In this document: piece after piece, positions 1 to 8,597 of the stretch | How positions within the stretch are numbered: position 1 is the first letter of the stretch | Layout of the letters: every line of letters starts with the position of its first letter | Origin: Myxococcales bacterium | GTDB lineage: Bacteria; Myxococcota_A; UBA9160; UBA4427 | DNA length: 64,000 bases | Assembly: GCA_022563535.1 (NCBI GenBank) | Contig: JADFNE010000018.1 | Span: 1 to 64,000 of the forward strand | Reading direction: 5' to 3' | Program-made: the position numbers and the translations under genes | The notes under the pieces: model-generated | Databases searched by the model: none | What the model saw: only the letters and a program-made list of their open reading frames with translations | Told to the model about the DNA's origin: nothing

Positions 1-76
1 TGGAGCTGATGATCCGATTTGAACGGACGACCTGCTCATTACGAGTGAGCTGCTCTACCAACTGAGCTACATCAGC
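1..76 (-). tRNA. tRNA-Thr (anticodon CGT)
   Basis: Read on the minus strand, this folds into a full cloverleaf. The 7-bp acceptor stem is GCTGATG/CATCAGC, the D-arm GCTC/GAGC, the anticodon stem GCTCA/TGAGC with loop CTCGTAA, and the T-arm GTCCG/CGGAT around TTCAAAT, followed by an encoded CCA. Loop positions 34-36 read CGT, which decodes ACG (Thr). The gene fills the very start of the window, so anything 3' of it lies outside. Its promoter should lie at about 77-130 on the minus strand. AT-rich matches are present there, but no convincing -35/-10 pair. Confidence 0.95.
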
Positions 77-290
77 GAAAAATTTACGGGTCGGAGAAAC
101 CCGGCGGCGGATTTTAGCCCGCGGGGTTCTTTTCGGCATCCTCGGCTGCAAATGTTTGTCTCGCTGGCCGAATTTCCGGATGGCGGCCGGTCGAATCATG
201 GGATTTTCCAGGTTTCTGCGCCCGGTAGACTTTTCGCTTGTCCGCTCCCCTGGAGGTTATACTGACGGAGCAGCCAAGGGAGCCTTCTCG

Positions 291-644
291 ATGCCCGTAT
301 TACCGATGATCGATCTGTTGATTCTGACTGGTTGGACCTGCCTCGCGCTGGGCGGGGTCCTCAAGGCGATTGCGATCACCACCTCGTATCGGCCGGCGAT
401 CTTTTTTCTCGGGCCGTTCGAGTTTCTGATTATTGCGGGGATCTTGTTGCTCTTCGCGCTGACGCTCGCCGCGCGCACCTGGGTCAAGGCATACGAACCC
501 GAACTACTGGCGAAGCAGCGCCGGGTTTCAGCGCTGCACTCCGTGACTAGAGCGACTGCGGGCTTTGACCCGGCAGGCGGACTGCATCCGGCGCAGCCAC
601 CCAGGAACCCCGAATTTCCGGCCAGGGACGTGTCTGGAAGCTGA
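291..644 (+). CDS. Small predicted membrane protein, unknown
   Basis: I do not recognise the family. The start chosen is ATG 291, which follows AAGGGAG by about 8 nt; the frame is open further upstream but without a ribosome-binding site. The product is 117 aa. It has two hydrophobic segments, at about residues 7-25 (IDLLILTGWTCLALGGV) and 39-63 (FLGPFEFLIIAGILLLFALTLA), then a basic stretch and a Pro/Arg-rich tail, so it is probably a small inner-membrane protein with a cytosolic C-terminus. The last ~100 nt overlap the 3' end of an opposite-strand reading frame, so the C-terminal tail or that gene may be spurious. Confidence 0.5.
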   Translation: MPVLPMIDLLILTGWTCLALGGVLKAIAITTSYRPAIFFLGPFEFLIIAGILLLFALTLAARTWVKAYEPELLAKQRRVSALHSVTRATAGFDPAGGLHPAQPPRNPEFPARDVSGS

Positions 645-804
645 GCGGCCGGCTATCGCTCCGAACTGGAATCAGTTCGAGGGCCGAAAGCACGATCTCT
701 CGGTAGAGATACGCGCCGCTGCTTGTGGCGCTGCGCATGAAGTCGATGGCATGTCTCACGGACTGGTACTCCCGTTCTCGGATTTTTTCACTTGTGGTGC
801 TCAT
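547..804 (-). CDS. Hypothetical small protein
   Basis: An 85-aa frame from ATG 804 on the minus strand, beginning MSTTSEKIREREYQSVRHA. The N-terminal half looks like a plausible amphipathic helix; the C-terminal half is Pro/Arg-rich. There is no clear Shine-Dalgarno sequence and no recognisable domain. It overlaps the 3' end of the small membrane protein on the other strand by about 100 nt and is divergent from the aminotransferase that starts at 905. It is the only reading frame that would fill 645-804, but support is weak. Confidence 0.3.
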   Translation of the reverse strand: MSTTSEKIREREYQSVRHAIDFMRSATSSGAYLYREIVLSALELIPVRSDSRPLSFQTRPWPEIRGSWVAAPDAVRLPGQSPQSL

Positions 805-904
805 TTGGAAGTGGGCGCGAGGGCGTCCGAGGTTGCAAGAAATTTGATCGCGACTGAGATTGTTCGAATCTTTCCCGCAGCGGGCCGCGTGATACAGTCC
901 CGCT

Positions 905-1858
905 GTGCCCCAAAAACCGAACAACCCGAGGGTTGACCGCAAGATCTGGCTCAACGGCGAGTTTGTCGATTGGGCCGCGGCGACGCTCCACGTGCTCTCC
1001 CACGCGGTGCAGCGCGGCTCGCTGGTCTTCGATTATTTGAGTGTGCACCAGAATCCCCAGGGGGCGGCCCTGTTTCGGCTGCCCGAGCATCTCGAACGGT
1101 TCCGCCGCTCCTGCGAGTTGATTGGTCTTCGCCTCGATTACGCCGACGCGGAGCTCGATCTCGCGGTCAGGCAGACGGTCCGTATCAACCCCGGGGCTCG
1201 GGCTGTAAAGATCAACGCGTTCATCGCCTCGATCGAAATCGATGTCGTCCCGGTTGACGATCAAGTCCAGGTCGCAATTGCGGCCTACGATCCCACGTCC
1301 GACGTGCTGGCCCACAAGGCCAATCCCGTCCCACCGCGCAGCGCGACCTGCCGTCTGTGGATCGAAAAGCAGATCCACAACCGACGCGCGGACATCGTCT
1401 CTCCCCAGGCCAAAGTGGCGGCAAACTACGTTTCCACAATGGCGGCCAAGGCCCGGGCCCGGGCCGCCGGCCACGACGAAATCCTGTTGATCGACGAGTA
1501 CGGGCAGGTTGCGGAAACTCCAACCGCCAATGTCTTCATGGTAGATCGCGACGGCGTGCTCCTGACCCCGCCCGTCAACCGGGTCCTGCTCGGGGTGACG
1601 CGTTTGACCATTCTTGAATTGGCTCGCGCGAGTGGGCTCGAGGTTCGCGAGGCGCCGATCACGCCAGAAGAACTGCTCGAGGCCGGAGAGGTTTTCTTGA
1701 CGGGAACGACAGCAGGGGTGTGGCCGGTCGTTGCGGTGGACGGCAAGACCATTGGAGCGGCGGAGGTCGGCCCGGTCGCGAAGATGCTGCAAGAACGCTT
1801 CGAACGAGTGGTCAGCGGTCGCGATCCAGAGTTTGCTCACTGGCTTCAGGTCGTTTAA
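905..1858 (+). CDS. Class IV PLP-dependent aminotransferase (IlvE/Dat-like)
   Basis: A 317-aa fold-type IV aminotransferase. The PLP lysine is K170 in SPQAKVAANY, followed by the family pattern NYVSTMAAK and then ETPTANVFMV, which aligns with the E-G-x-x-x-N(I/L)F block of branched-chain and D-amino-acid aminotransferases. LTGTTAGVWPV is the usual C-terminal phosphate-binding region. The start is GTG 905, without a clear ribosome-binding site. In known IlvE proteins the N-terminal motif is YGxGVFEGIR; here it reads QRGSLVFDYLSV, so substrate (branched-chain amino acid, D-Ala or aminodeoxychorismate) cannot be fixed. It is followed by trpS 53 nt downstream on the same strand and may be co-transcribed with it. 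Confidence 0.85.
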   Translation: MPQKPNNPRVDRKIWLNGEFVDWAAATLHVLSHAVQRGSLVFDYLSVHQNPQGAALFRLPEHLERFRRSCELIGLRLDYADAELDLAVRQTVRINPGARAVKINAFIASIEIDVVPVDDQVQVAIAAYDPTSDVLAHKANPVPPRSATCRLWIEKQIHNRRADIVSPQAKVAANYVSTMAAKARARAAGHDEILLIDEYGQVAETPTANVFMVDRDGVLLTPPVNRVLLGVTRLTILELARASGLEVREAPITPEELLEAGEVFLTGTTAGVWPVVAVDGKTIGAAEVGPVAKMLQERFERVVSGRDPEFAHWLQVV

Positions 1859-1911
1859 CTCTCTATTGATTGATCAGTTTCCGCTTCGGCGGTTTTTCGA
1901 GGTTCGAGTCG

Positions 1912-2889
1912 ATGCGCGTATTGGCCGGGATCAAACCCACTAGCGATTCTCTGCACCTGGGCAACTACTTCGGTGCCTTGCGCCAGTTCGTCGAGCTTCA
2001 GGACGCGCACAGCGAGACGATGTACTTCATCGCCGACTACCATTCGATGACCACGATGCGCGATGGCAAGCAACGCCGTCGGAACACCTTCGATGTGGCG
2101 CTCGACTATCTCGCAGCCGGAATCGATCCCAACCGCGCCATCTTCTTTGTGCAGAGCGATATTCCCGAAGTCACGGAGCTGACCTGGATTCTCTCGACGG
2201 TCACGACGATGGGCCTGCTCGAACGCGCCCATGCGTACAAGGATGCGATCGCCAAGGGGGATACGACGAATCACGGTTTGTTTACCTACCCGGTTTTGAT
2301 GGCTGCAGACATCTTGCTCTACCATTCCGATCTCGTGCCAGTGGGTCAGGACCAGAAGCAGCATCTCGAGATGACACGAGACATGGCGCTGAGCTTCAAC
2401 CACAACTACGGGGAAGAGGTCCTCAAACTCCCCGAGGCCTACGTCCTCGACTCTACGGCGGTGGTTCCCGGCACCGATGGGCGCAAGATGAGCAAGAGTT
2501 ACGACAACACGATTCCGATGCTTGCGACGCCCAAGAAGACCAAGAAAGCGGTGATGGGGATCGTCACCGACTCGACTCCGATGGAAGATTCGAAAGAGCC
2601 GACCGGAGCGCTGTTCGAAATCTACGCGTTGTTTGCCAACGAGGCGGAACGCGAGGATCTTGCGAAACGCACGCGCGCCGGGGGCCTGGGCTACGGCCAC
2701 ATCAAACTCGAACTGCTCGAACGCGTGCTCGAGTACTTCGAACCCATGCGAGAGCGTCGCGCCGAGTTTGAAAAGCGACCCGATGATGTGATCGACATCC
2801 TCGCCGCCGGTGCGGTAAAGGCTCGCAGCATTGCGGCACCCGTGCTGGAGAGTTGCCGGCGAGTTGCAGGGCTGGGAAGCACGGGCTGA
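1912..2889 (+). CDS. trpS: Tryptophanyl-tRNA synthetase
   Basis: Class I synthetase that charges tRNA-Trp with tryptophan using ATP. The start is ATG 1912 (MRVLAGIKPTSDSLHLGN), which follows GAGG by 9 nt; the 14 codons of open frame upstream do not belong to the family. The HIGH-type motif is HLGN at residues 15-18 and the KMSKS loop is intact (GRKMSKSYDN, about residue 195-204). The length of 325 aa is normal for bacterial TrpS. DLVPVGQDQKQHLEMTRD is the typical tRNA/Trp-binding block. It is single-copy and housekeeping, with no anomaly. Confidence 0.97.
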   Translation: MRVLAGIKPTSDSLHLGNYFGALRQFVELQDAHSETMYFIADYHSMTTMRDGKQRRRNTFDVALDYLAAGIDPNRAIFFVQSDIPEVTELTWILSTVTTMGLLERAHAYKDAIAKGDTTNHGLFTYPVLMAADILLYHSDLVPVGQDQKQHLEMTRDMALSFNHNYGEEVLKLPEAYVLDSTAVVPGTDGRKMSKSYDNTIPMLATPKKTKKAVMGIVTDSTPMEDSKEPTGALFEIYALFANEAEREDLAKRTRAGGLGYGHIKLELLERVLEYFEPMRERRAEFEKRPDDVIDILAAGAVKARSIAAPVLESCRRVAGLGSTG

Positions 2890-2941
2890 GCCTGGGTCGT
2901 GTCCGCCTCAGTCGGATGCAGTTGGACCCGCCAAACCATTT

Positions 2942-2964
2942 GACACGCGTTTGTTTTGCGTGTC
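2942..2964. other. Inverted repeat / hairpin downstream of trpS
   Basis: GACACGC and GCGTGTC are perfect 7-bp arms around a 9-nt T-rich loop. It lies 53 nt past the trpS stop and 124 nt before the Sel1 lipoprotein. No T-run follows, so it is not a classical intrinsic terminator, but it is the only structured element in this 200-nt gap. Confidence 0.3.
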
Positions 2965-3087
2965 CGCGCCCACCGGCGCCGTTCAACCAGGCGGGACTGG
3001 TTCCGATCTGGGGCTCAACCCACACGCAGTAGCATCCGAATAGCAGAGACGAAATCTAGGCCGCGAGGCTGTTTGGAGACTCTGTTG

Positions 3088-4314
3088 ATGCGCTTGTCTG
3101 TCTGTTCGCTTTCGATTTCTAGTTCTTGGCTTGCGATGGGATTGCTCGCCCTGTCGTTGTCGTCGATGTTGTCGTTGTCGGCGTGCAATCGGATCGATTA
3201 CTCACCGGATCGTCGTCATTCTTCGCTGCCCGAGGGTGTGGTCGCACCCGGCGTGCTCGAACTCGCCATCAGCGGCAATCGCGAAGCGCAACACAAGGTC
3301 GCGACGCTGTGGATGACCGCCGACCCGGGCAAGCGCGACTACAGTGCCGCTGTCGCATGGTTCACCCGGGCGGCTGAAGCCGGCCACGTTCGCTCGCAGA
3401 GTGATCTGGGTCGTCTGTTGGTCAACGGCGTCGGGCTCAGTAGCCCGGACTTCGCGGCGGGACGTCGCTGGCTCGAACTCGCGATCGAAGGGGGAGACGC
3501 CACCGCGTATCACCACCTGGGAATGGTCTACCAGCGAGGGCAGGGCGTCGCGGTCGATGCTCGTCGCGCTGTTGCGATGTTTCAAAAAGCCGCAGATCTC
3601 GGGCTACTCAATGCGCAGAACGCCCTGGCTCGCGCGTACGAAACCGGCACCGGTGTTGAGGCAGACATGCAGCAGGCGCTGCGCTGGTATCTAAGCGCTG
3701 CGGAACAGGGTTTTTCGGTCGCCCAATACACGCTTGGAGACATCTACCAAAATGGCAAGGGTGTCGAACTCGATGCGGCGGAAGCGTTGACGTGGTTTCG
3801 GCTGGCCGCTGAACAGGGTTATCCACCGGCGCAGGCGCAACTCGGTTACATGTATGCGGCCGGTGCAGGAGTGCCGGTTCGCTACGAAGAAGCAGCGCGT
3901 TGGTCCCGTTCGGCCGCCGAGCAACAAGATCCCGATGGCTGCAACAATCTCGCGGTTCTCTATCTCAAGGGGTTCGGTGTCAGGCAGGACTATGCCGAGG
4001 CTCTCCATTGGTACGGCGAGGCTGCCAAGCGCAATCACGCCGGGGCGCAGAACATGCTCGGGTCGGTTTACCTCACCGGACAAGGGGCTGCAAGAGATCT
4101 CGCCGAGGCGGAGCGCTGGTGGAGCGCCGCGGCTGCGCAGAACTACGCACCGGCCCAGTACAACCTGGGTGGGATGTACTCGAGGGGGCTGAGCGCGAAC
4201 CTGACGCGAGAAGAAGCGGAGAAATGGCTAGCCATGGCGGCGGCCCAGGGACACCAACGAGCGGAACTCGAACTCACGCAACTGCGCCTAGAGCCCGTGA
4301 CCGAAATTCGCTAA
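3088..4314 (+). CDS. Sel1-repeat lipoprotein
   Basis: A 408-aa secreted lipoprotein. ATG 3088 follows TTTGGAG by about 9 nt and is the first start that gives a proper signal peptide; the open frame begins earlier, but that part is Arg-rich and unlikely. Residues 1-33 form a lipoprotein signal ending in the lipobox LSAC. The rest is about eight or nine Sel1-like repeats of ~36 residues, of the type A..LG..Y..G.GV..D...A..W...AA..G (for example AQLGYMYAAGAGVPVRYEEA). Sel1 solenoids are protein-interaction scaffolds; the partner is unknown. The gene converges on the Ser/Thr kinase, and the two stop codons overlap (ctaa at 4311-4314). Confidence 0.88.
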   Translation: MRLSVCSLSISSSWLAMGLLALSLSSMLSLSACNRIDYSPDRRHSSLPEGVVAPGVLELAISGNREAQHKVATLWMTADPGKRDYSAAVAWFTRAAEAGHVRSQSDLGRLLVNGVGLSSPDFAAGRRWLELAIEGGDATAYHHLGMVYQRGQGVAVDARRAVAMFQKAADLGLLNAQNALARAYETGTGVEADMQQALRWYLSAAEQGFSVAQYTLGDIYQNGKGVELDAAEALTWFRLAAEQGYPPAQAQLGYMYAAGAGVPVRYEEAARWSRSAAEQQDPDGCNNLAVLYLKGFGVRQDYAEALHWYGEAAKRNHAGAQNMLGSVYLTGQGAARDLAEAERWWSAAAAQNYAPAQYNLGGMYSRGLSANLTREEAEKWLAMAAAQGHQRAELELTQLRLEPVTEIR

Positions 4315-7300
4315 TCCGGCCGGTTGGCAATTCGCTGTAGTCGCTTTCCGACGTCCCCAGCGCTCGCGCATCGCTGCTGTGGATCCTTTTCCATCATGTG
4401 AAGGATCAGTTCAGCCATATCATCGCCAATTCCTTCTGCCCGGTCTCGTGGATCCGTGACCTCGGTGTGGCGGTGGTGGTATGCGACGTCACCTTCGGAG
4501 AACGGTACGCCCCCCGTCACGAGTTCGTAGAGCGTGACGCCGAACGAATAGATATCCGCGCGTTGATCCACCTCGCCACCCATCGCTTGTTCGGGAGACA
4601 TGTAGTAGGGCGTGCCTCCGAGTACGGTGGTGCCCCGGCGAACCTCTTCCATCATTTTGGCCAGGCCAAAGTCCATGATCTTTACGACCTTGTCCGTCGT
4701 GAAGAAGAGATTGGCGGTCTTGATGTCGCGATGCACGATGCCGTGGCTGTGGGCGTAGTGGAGTCCGTCGGCAACCTGGATGCCCAGGCGGGCTGCATCG
4801 CGCTCTGCAATGCGCCCGCGCTTGTTGCGAATCACATTCAGTGGATAGCCCTGAAGTAGCTCCATGGTGATGAAGAAGTTGGAGTCTTCCTGGTCGGTGT
4901 CAAAGATCGTGACGATGTTGCGGTGGTTGAGTCGTGCACAGGCCTGAGCCTCACGCAGGAACAGCTGTATCGCCTTCGGATGTTCGCGCAGGTTTTCCGG
5001 CAACTGTTTGAGTGCCACTTCTCGATTGAGACGCAGATCCATGGCCTTGTAGACCACGCCCATCCCGCCTCGCCCCAACTCCTCGATGATCTTGTAACGC
5101 TTCTCAGACAGAAACGCGGTGGGGGTTGCGGCGCTGAGATTGCTTCGACCGCCCTTGGCAGGCGAATGGTTCTGCGCCGTGATTTTTTTGCGCAGTCCCT
5201 CGATGCGTGTCGCGATATTCGAATAAGTCGGTTCACTGTCGCGCAAGGATTCGAGCACATCGAGAGCACGAGTGAAGTCGCCGGAGGTCTCGAGCAGCGC
5301 GGCCAGTCGCGAATGCAGATCCGGCGAACTGTCATCCGCAGAGATTCGCTGTTCGATTTTCTGAACGGCCAGGTCCGCATGTCCCTCGTGCTCGAAGGCA
5401 TCGGCGAGCAACTCACAGGCGTCTATGTATTGCGTGGAGTCGATTGGAATGAGTTGAAGGAGTCGAATTGCGCGCGCACGGTCCGAACGTCCCAGGGCGA
5501 TTTCCGCGGCCTCGAAATAGTCGCCGTTTTTCTCGAGGGCACCGAGCCATCGCCCGACGTTGTCCGATTCGCGAAAACATCCGGCGGCTTCCCTGAAGTT
5601 TTCGATCGATTCGAAGGCTTCCCCCGCCTTCAACCACTCGCCGGCAGACCGGTACATCTCCGCTGCGCGGTCTCCCTTGCCGGCTTCTGCAAACAACAGG
5701 GCGGCGCCTGCGTAGTCCTCCAGCGTGGCGAGCAGTTCGGCCGCTTCGAGGGGCTGGCCCGCGGCCTTGAAGTATTCGGCGGCACGCTCGGCCTGGCCCT
5801 GATCTCGGTGAAGCCGCGCGAGCAGGATGTTGGCGATCCGCGTGTGTCCATCTCGGGACAGGGCTCGCGCTGCGGCGTTGTGATCCCCGTGCAAATAGGG
5901 TTTGACCGCCGGAGGGCAACCTTTGAAGATGATGCCCTCGGAGCCAGCCAGATCGATCATGACCGTGGTGGGCGAGAAGGATTGCACTTCGATCTCGCGT
6001 TCCGCAACGCGGTCGCCACTTCCGACCATGATCGTATGACTTCCTTTGCACAGTCGCAGTCGCGCGGCACCGTTTCGTGTATAGCGAAGAGAGTTCGGGA
6101 ATCCGCGCGCCGAAACCCCCGCGTCTTCGGTCGGTTGTTTGTCCCAGAGCACGTGGACGTCGACGGGGCATTCGCGAGGCTTCAGGTCAAATTGGAGGCG
6201 CACGGTCTCGCCCTTGCGAATCTCGATCCCCTGTTCGTCAAAGGGCCTCATCAAGACTTCGTTGCTGTCGGCGTCCATCAGCGCCCCGTCGACCGCGATG
6301 TAATAGATCCTGGGGATCAGCCGTTGGAATTGAGTTTCCCTTCCAACGTTCTGATGCACACTGCGGCTCGAACTGCTTTCGCGTCCGCTCGCTCCGCGGA
6401 CCTCACCCGACTTGGTTCGCTTGTATTGTCCGGGACTCTCGGAAATGGCCACGGTGAACGATCCCCGCAGCTCCTGGGGGAACTCGATCGCAATCACCAG
6501 GTCTCCGTGTCCCCGAAAACGCCTCAGCACCCCGATCGTGAGCGCGAGGCATGCGATCAATACGAACCCCGCGTCGCGACCCTGCTGATCGATGGCGAAC
6601 TCTCCGACTTGGCGCAGAGGACGCTTGAGCTCCTCGGGGAGCAGTTGATAGCCGCGGTCGAGCGCATGATCGACTTGTGCCCGAATCACCTGGGCACGAG
6701 TCTCCGGCCAGAGAGGTCGCGCCGCCCGGGAGACCGCTCTGAACTCATCGCTGCTCTCGTGCTCCAGTCGCCTCAGAAGTTCTTTGATCCGCCGCTGATT
6801 CGGTGTGAGTTTCAGCGCCGCATTCAAGATCAGTCGCGCATCATCGAGTTGTCGCGTGAGGAGATAGAGCTCGCCCAGTTCCTGCAGGGCGAGCGATTGA
6901 TCTGCTTTGCCGTCGCGATCCTGTGAGAGACCCCGTTGATACGCCGCGAGGAACGCGGCTTCTGCGCCCTCGAAATCGCCTGTGCGAAGACGGGCGCGAC
7001 CCAGGCGCTGCCAGTTGTTCGCGGTTTCGTCTCCCAGCCCGACACAGATTTCAAACGCCTTGCGCGATCCCTCGTAGTCTTCAATGGCTTCGAGGGCGAT
7101 CCCGCGGAGTCGTTGCGCTCGGACCCTGAGGACGGGTGGAAGGATCGACTGGTGCGAGGTCGAGACGATGGCGGGTCGATGCGCCGAAATTCGCGACTGG
7201 CGCAGCGATGCGTCGTTCAGAACATTGGGTAGATTCGAAGACTCCGCCGGTGGATCTTCCAGATCGGCAGTCTCGATCTCGGTGGACCCGTCGTCGAGGG

Positions 7301-7517
7301 TTGGCAGCAGTTGTGAGATCTGTTCCTCGTCAACTTGCGGTTCGGCAATCGCAGCGTTCGACGCCTCCGGCTCCGCCGCGATCGAGTGCGAAACTTCGGT
7401 CGTTTCTACAGCGGGCATTGCGGCGAGCGGCACTTCGGCGAGAACACTCGAAGCGAGTGTAGAAACGGCAGTGGCGATCACGAATGCGCCAATTTGGAGA
7501 GAGGTCGATAGCTGCAT
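4311..7517 (-). CDS. Receptor-like Ser/Thr protein kinase with N-terminal TPR and C-terminal kinase domain
   Basis: A 1068-aa protein. The start chosen is ATG 7517, with GGAG 5 nt upstream; it yields a signal-like helix at residues 1-27. Then come an Ala/Glu-rich linker, a TPR block (about 130-250), a hydrophobic segment at about 316-331 (GFVLIACLALTIGVL), a probable beta-sandwich region (about 340-530), a second TPR-like helical array (about 540-770) and a Hanks-type kinase at about 800-1060. The kinase looks active: glycine loop GRGGMGVVYKA, lysine in VALKQL, HRDIKTANLF, DFGLAKMM and the SPEQA substrate loop. Most bacterial receptor kinases place the kinase first and the sensor last; here the order is reversed. 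The substrate is unknown. Confidence 0.9.
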   Translation of the reverse strand: MQLSTSLQIGAFVIATAVSTLASSVLAEVPLAAMPAVETTEVSHSIAAEPEASNAAIAEPQVDEEQISQLLPTLDDGSTEIETADLEDPPAESSNLPNVLNDASLRQSRISAHRPAIVSTSHQSILPPVLRVRAQRLRGIALEAIEDYEGSRKAFEICVGLGDETANNWQRLGRARLRTGDFEGAEAAFLAAYQRGLSQDRDGKADQSLALQELGELYLLTRQLDDARLILNAALKLTPNQRRIKELLRRLEHESSDEFRAVSRAARPLWPETRAQVIRAQVDHALDRGYQLLPEELKRPLRQVGEFAIDQQGRDAGFVLIACLALTIGVLRRFRGHGDLVIAIEFPQELRGSFTVAISESPGQYKRTKSGEVRGASGRESSSSRSVHQNVGRETQFQRLIPRIYYIAVDGALMDADSNEVLMRPFDEQGIEIRKGETVRLQFDLKPRECPVDVHVLWDKQPTEDAGVSARGFPNSLRYTRNGAARLRLCKGSHTIMVGSGDRVAEREIEVQSFSPTTVMIDLAGSEGIIFKGCPPAVKPYLHGDHNAAARALSRDGHTRIANILLARLHRDQGQAERAAEYFKAAGQPLEAAELLATLEDYAGAALLFAEAGKGDRAAEMYRSAGEWLKAGEAFESIENFREAAGCFRESDNVGRWLGALEKNGDYFEAAEIALGRSDRARAIRLLQLIPIDSTQYIDACELLADAFEHEGHADLAVQKIEQRISADDSSPDLHSRLAALLETSGDFTRALDVLESLRDSEPTYSNIATRIEGLRKKITAQNHSPAKGGRSNLSAATPTAFLSEKRYKIIEELGRGGMGVVYKAMDLRLNREVALKQLPENLREHPKAIQLFLREAQACARLNHRNIVTIFDTDQEDSNFFITMELLQGYPLNVIRNKRGRIAERDAARLGIQVADGLHYAHSHGIVHRDIKTANLFFTTDKVVKIMDFGLAKMMEEVRRGTTVLGGTPYYMSPEQAMGGEVDQRADIYSFGVTLYELVTGGVPFSEGDVAYHHRHTEVTDPRDRAEGIGDDMAELILHMMEKDPQQRCASAGDVGKRLQRIANRPD

Positions 7518-7806
7518 GGGTGCTCCGAATACATCGGCCTCATGCCCGCGGTGATTGAGGTCACAAATGGCCTCTTTGGCCGCCAAACCTGTGACTTCGC
7601 GCGGGTTGCCGGCAACACTTGCGCGACGCCGATTCTCTGGGGGAGCCGCGAACCGTCGTCTAGATCCCGAAACGCCACAGAGCTGCGCCAGAACCGGGGC
7701 AATGGGTTGCGAGTTCCGCTACCGATGTAGTTGCGCACGGACTGCTAAAGCAGTCGGGGTCCAGTGGTTGGGATACGGAGATCGGGGTGGGTGCTGCGAC
7801 CGACGA

Positions 7807-8574
7807 TCAATCGTTCGCGTCGCGGCCGCGACGCAAAACCAGATAGCGATTGAGGTCGCCCGTTTTGCCGTCAGCGGAAAATTCATCCACCCATTCAGCG
7901 GACTTCAGCGTCGACAGCTCCCGCAACTCGTCCGGAGGGGCAAAATGGCAATAGCGGGGCAGGGAGGATTCGCCCCAGCGAAGCAGGTGGTCGCCGACTT
8001 CCAACTCGCGCTCGTCGATCGGGTCCCGGGCCCGAGCGTTGTACTCCTCCCAGGGAATGATCCGGGCGCGAAACCGTTCGAACGCCCCAAATTGCCAGGC
8101 GGTGACGATCAGTAATCCGCCCGGGCGCAACCGAGCGACCAACCGCTGCATCAATTCTCGCCGAGATCCTTCGCTCGGGACGTGGTGGAGGACTCCAAAC
8201 AGCGCAATGAGGTCGAACCGGAGCCCCTCGGGTGCGAGTCGTACGGCCGGATCGAGAATTTCGAGATCTTCGAACTTCACATGGGGGAGCGAGGCGTGAC
8301 ACGCGAGAGCGTGTGAGAGCAGGGCGGGGGACGAATCGAGGCCGAGATAGTGATACGCAGACCCGAGGTCTTTTTCGAGAAAAGAGACGAGGCGACCGTT
8401 GCCACAGCCCACGTCCAACACTGAGATCGGGTGATCGTCCGGGGGTTTGAGATGCGAGAGTGCGCGCGACCAACCGGGCCAGGAATATTGTCTCGACTCG
8501 CTGAACTCTTCGGCAAGCCCCGCATAGAAGAGGCGGTTGAGATCGATCAGGGATTGCCGGGTTTTGGCGTTCAT
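7807..8574 (-). CDS. Trm9/ALKBH8-like SAM-dependent tRNA methyltransferase
   Basis: A class I SAM methyltransferase of 255 aa, from ATG 8574 (MNAKTRQSLIDLNRLFY; an in-frame ATG at 8586 is also possible). The SAM loop is VLDVGCGNGR (residues 52-61), with an acidic residue in YLGLDSS and motif LFGVLHHV. Two regions point to the Trm9 family rather than UbiE-like enzymes: the N-terminal FSESRQYSWPGW, which matches the Trm9 pattern FSxTRxxxWP, and the late block LLRWGESSLPRYCHF followed by DELREL, which matches the W...RYYHLF..GEL signature. Trm9 methylates 5-carboxymethyluridine at tRNA position 34. The gene is divergent from elp3, whose enzyme family makes that substrate, with only 23 nt between the starts. 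The function is inferred. Confidence 0.75.
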   Translation of the reverse strand: MNAKTRQSLIDLNRLFYAGLAEEFSESRQYSWPGWSRALSHLKPPDDHPISVLDVGCGNGRLVSFLEKDLGSAYHYLGLDSSPALLSHALACHASLPHVKFEDLEILDPAVRLAPEGLRFDLIALFGVLHHVPSEGSRRELMQRLVARLRPGGLLIVTAWQFGAFERFRARIIPWEEYNARARDPIDERELEVGDHLLRWGESSLPRYCHFAPPDELRELSTLKSAEWVDEFSADGKTGDLNRYLVLRRGRDAND

Positions 8575-8597
8575 GGTCGCTGCCATACTATACGGAA
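8563..8597. promoter_or_regulatory. Compact bidirectional promoter between the Trm9-like gene and elp3
   Basis: The two starts are separated by 23 nt (8575-8597). The sequence CATACTATAC carries TACTAT on the plus strand (8586-8591) and TATAGT on the minus strand (8587-8592), so the -10-like elements overlap. A plus-strand -35-like TTGGCG lies at 8564-8569, 16 nt away and inside the methyltransferase gene. With this spacing the elp3 transcript would begin near its ATG and could be leaderless; no Shine-Dalgarno sequence is visible for elp3. No good minus-strand -35 is seen. Confidence 0.35.

Noticed and set aside
788-1840. A 350-codon frame opposite the aminotransferase, and similar long antisense frames at 10831-11883, 52078-52947, 54954-56123 and 57783-58832.
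   Set aside because: Each lies opposite a well-supported gene and shows biased, domain-free translation.
4923-6926. A 667-codon open frame antisense to the Ser/Thr kinase.
   Set aside because: The opposite strand encodes clear TPR and kinase motifs; the antisense translation has no recognisable domain and is a product of GC-rich codon bias.
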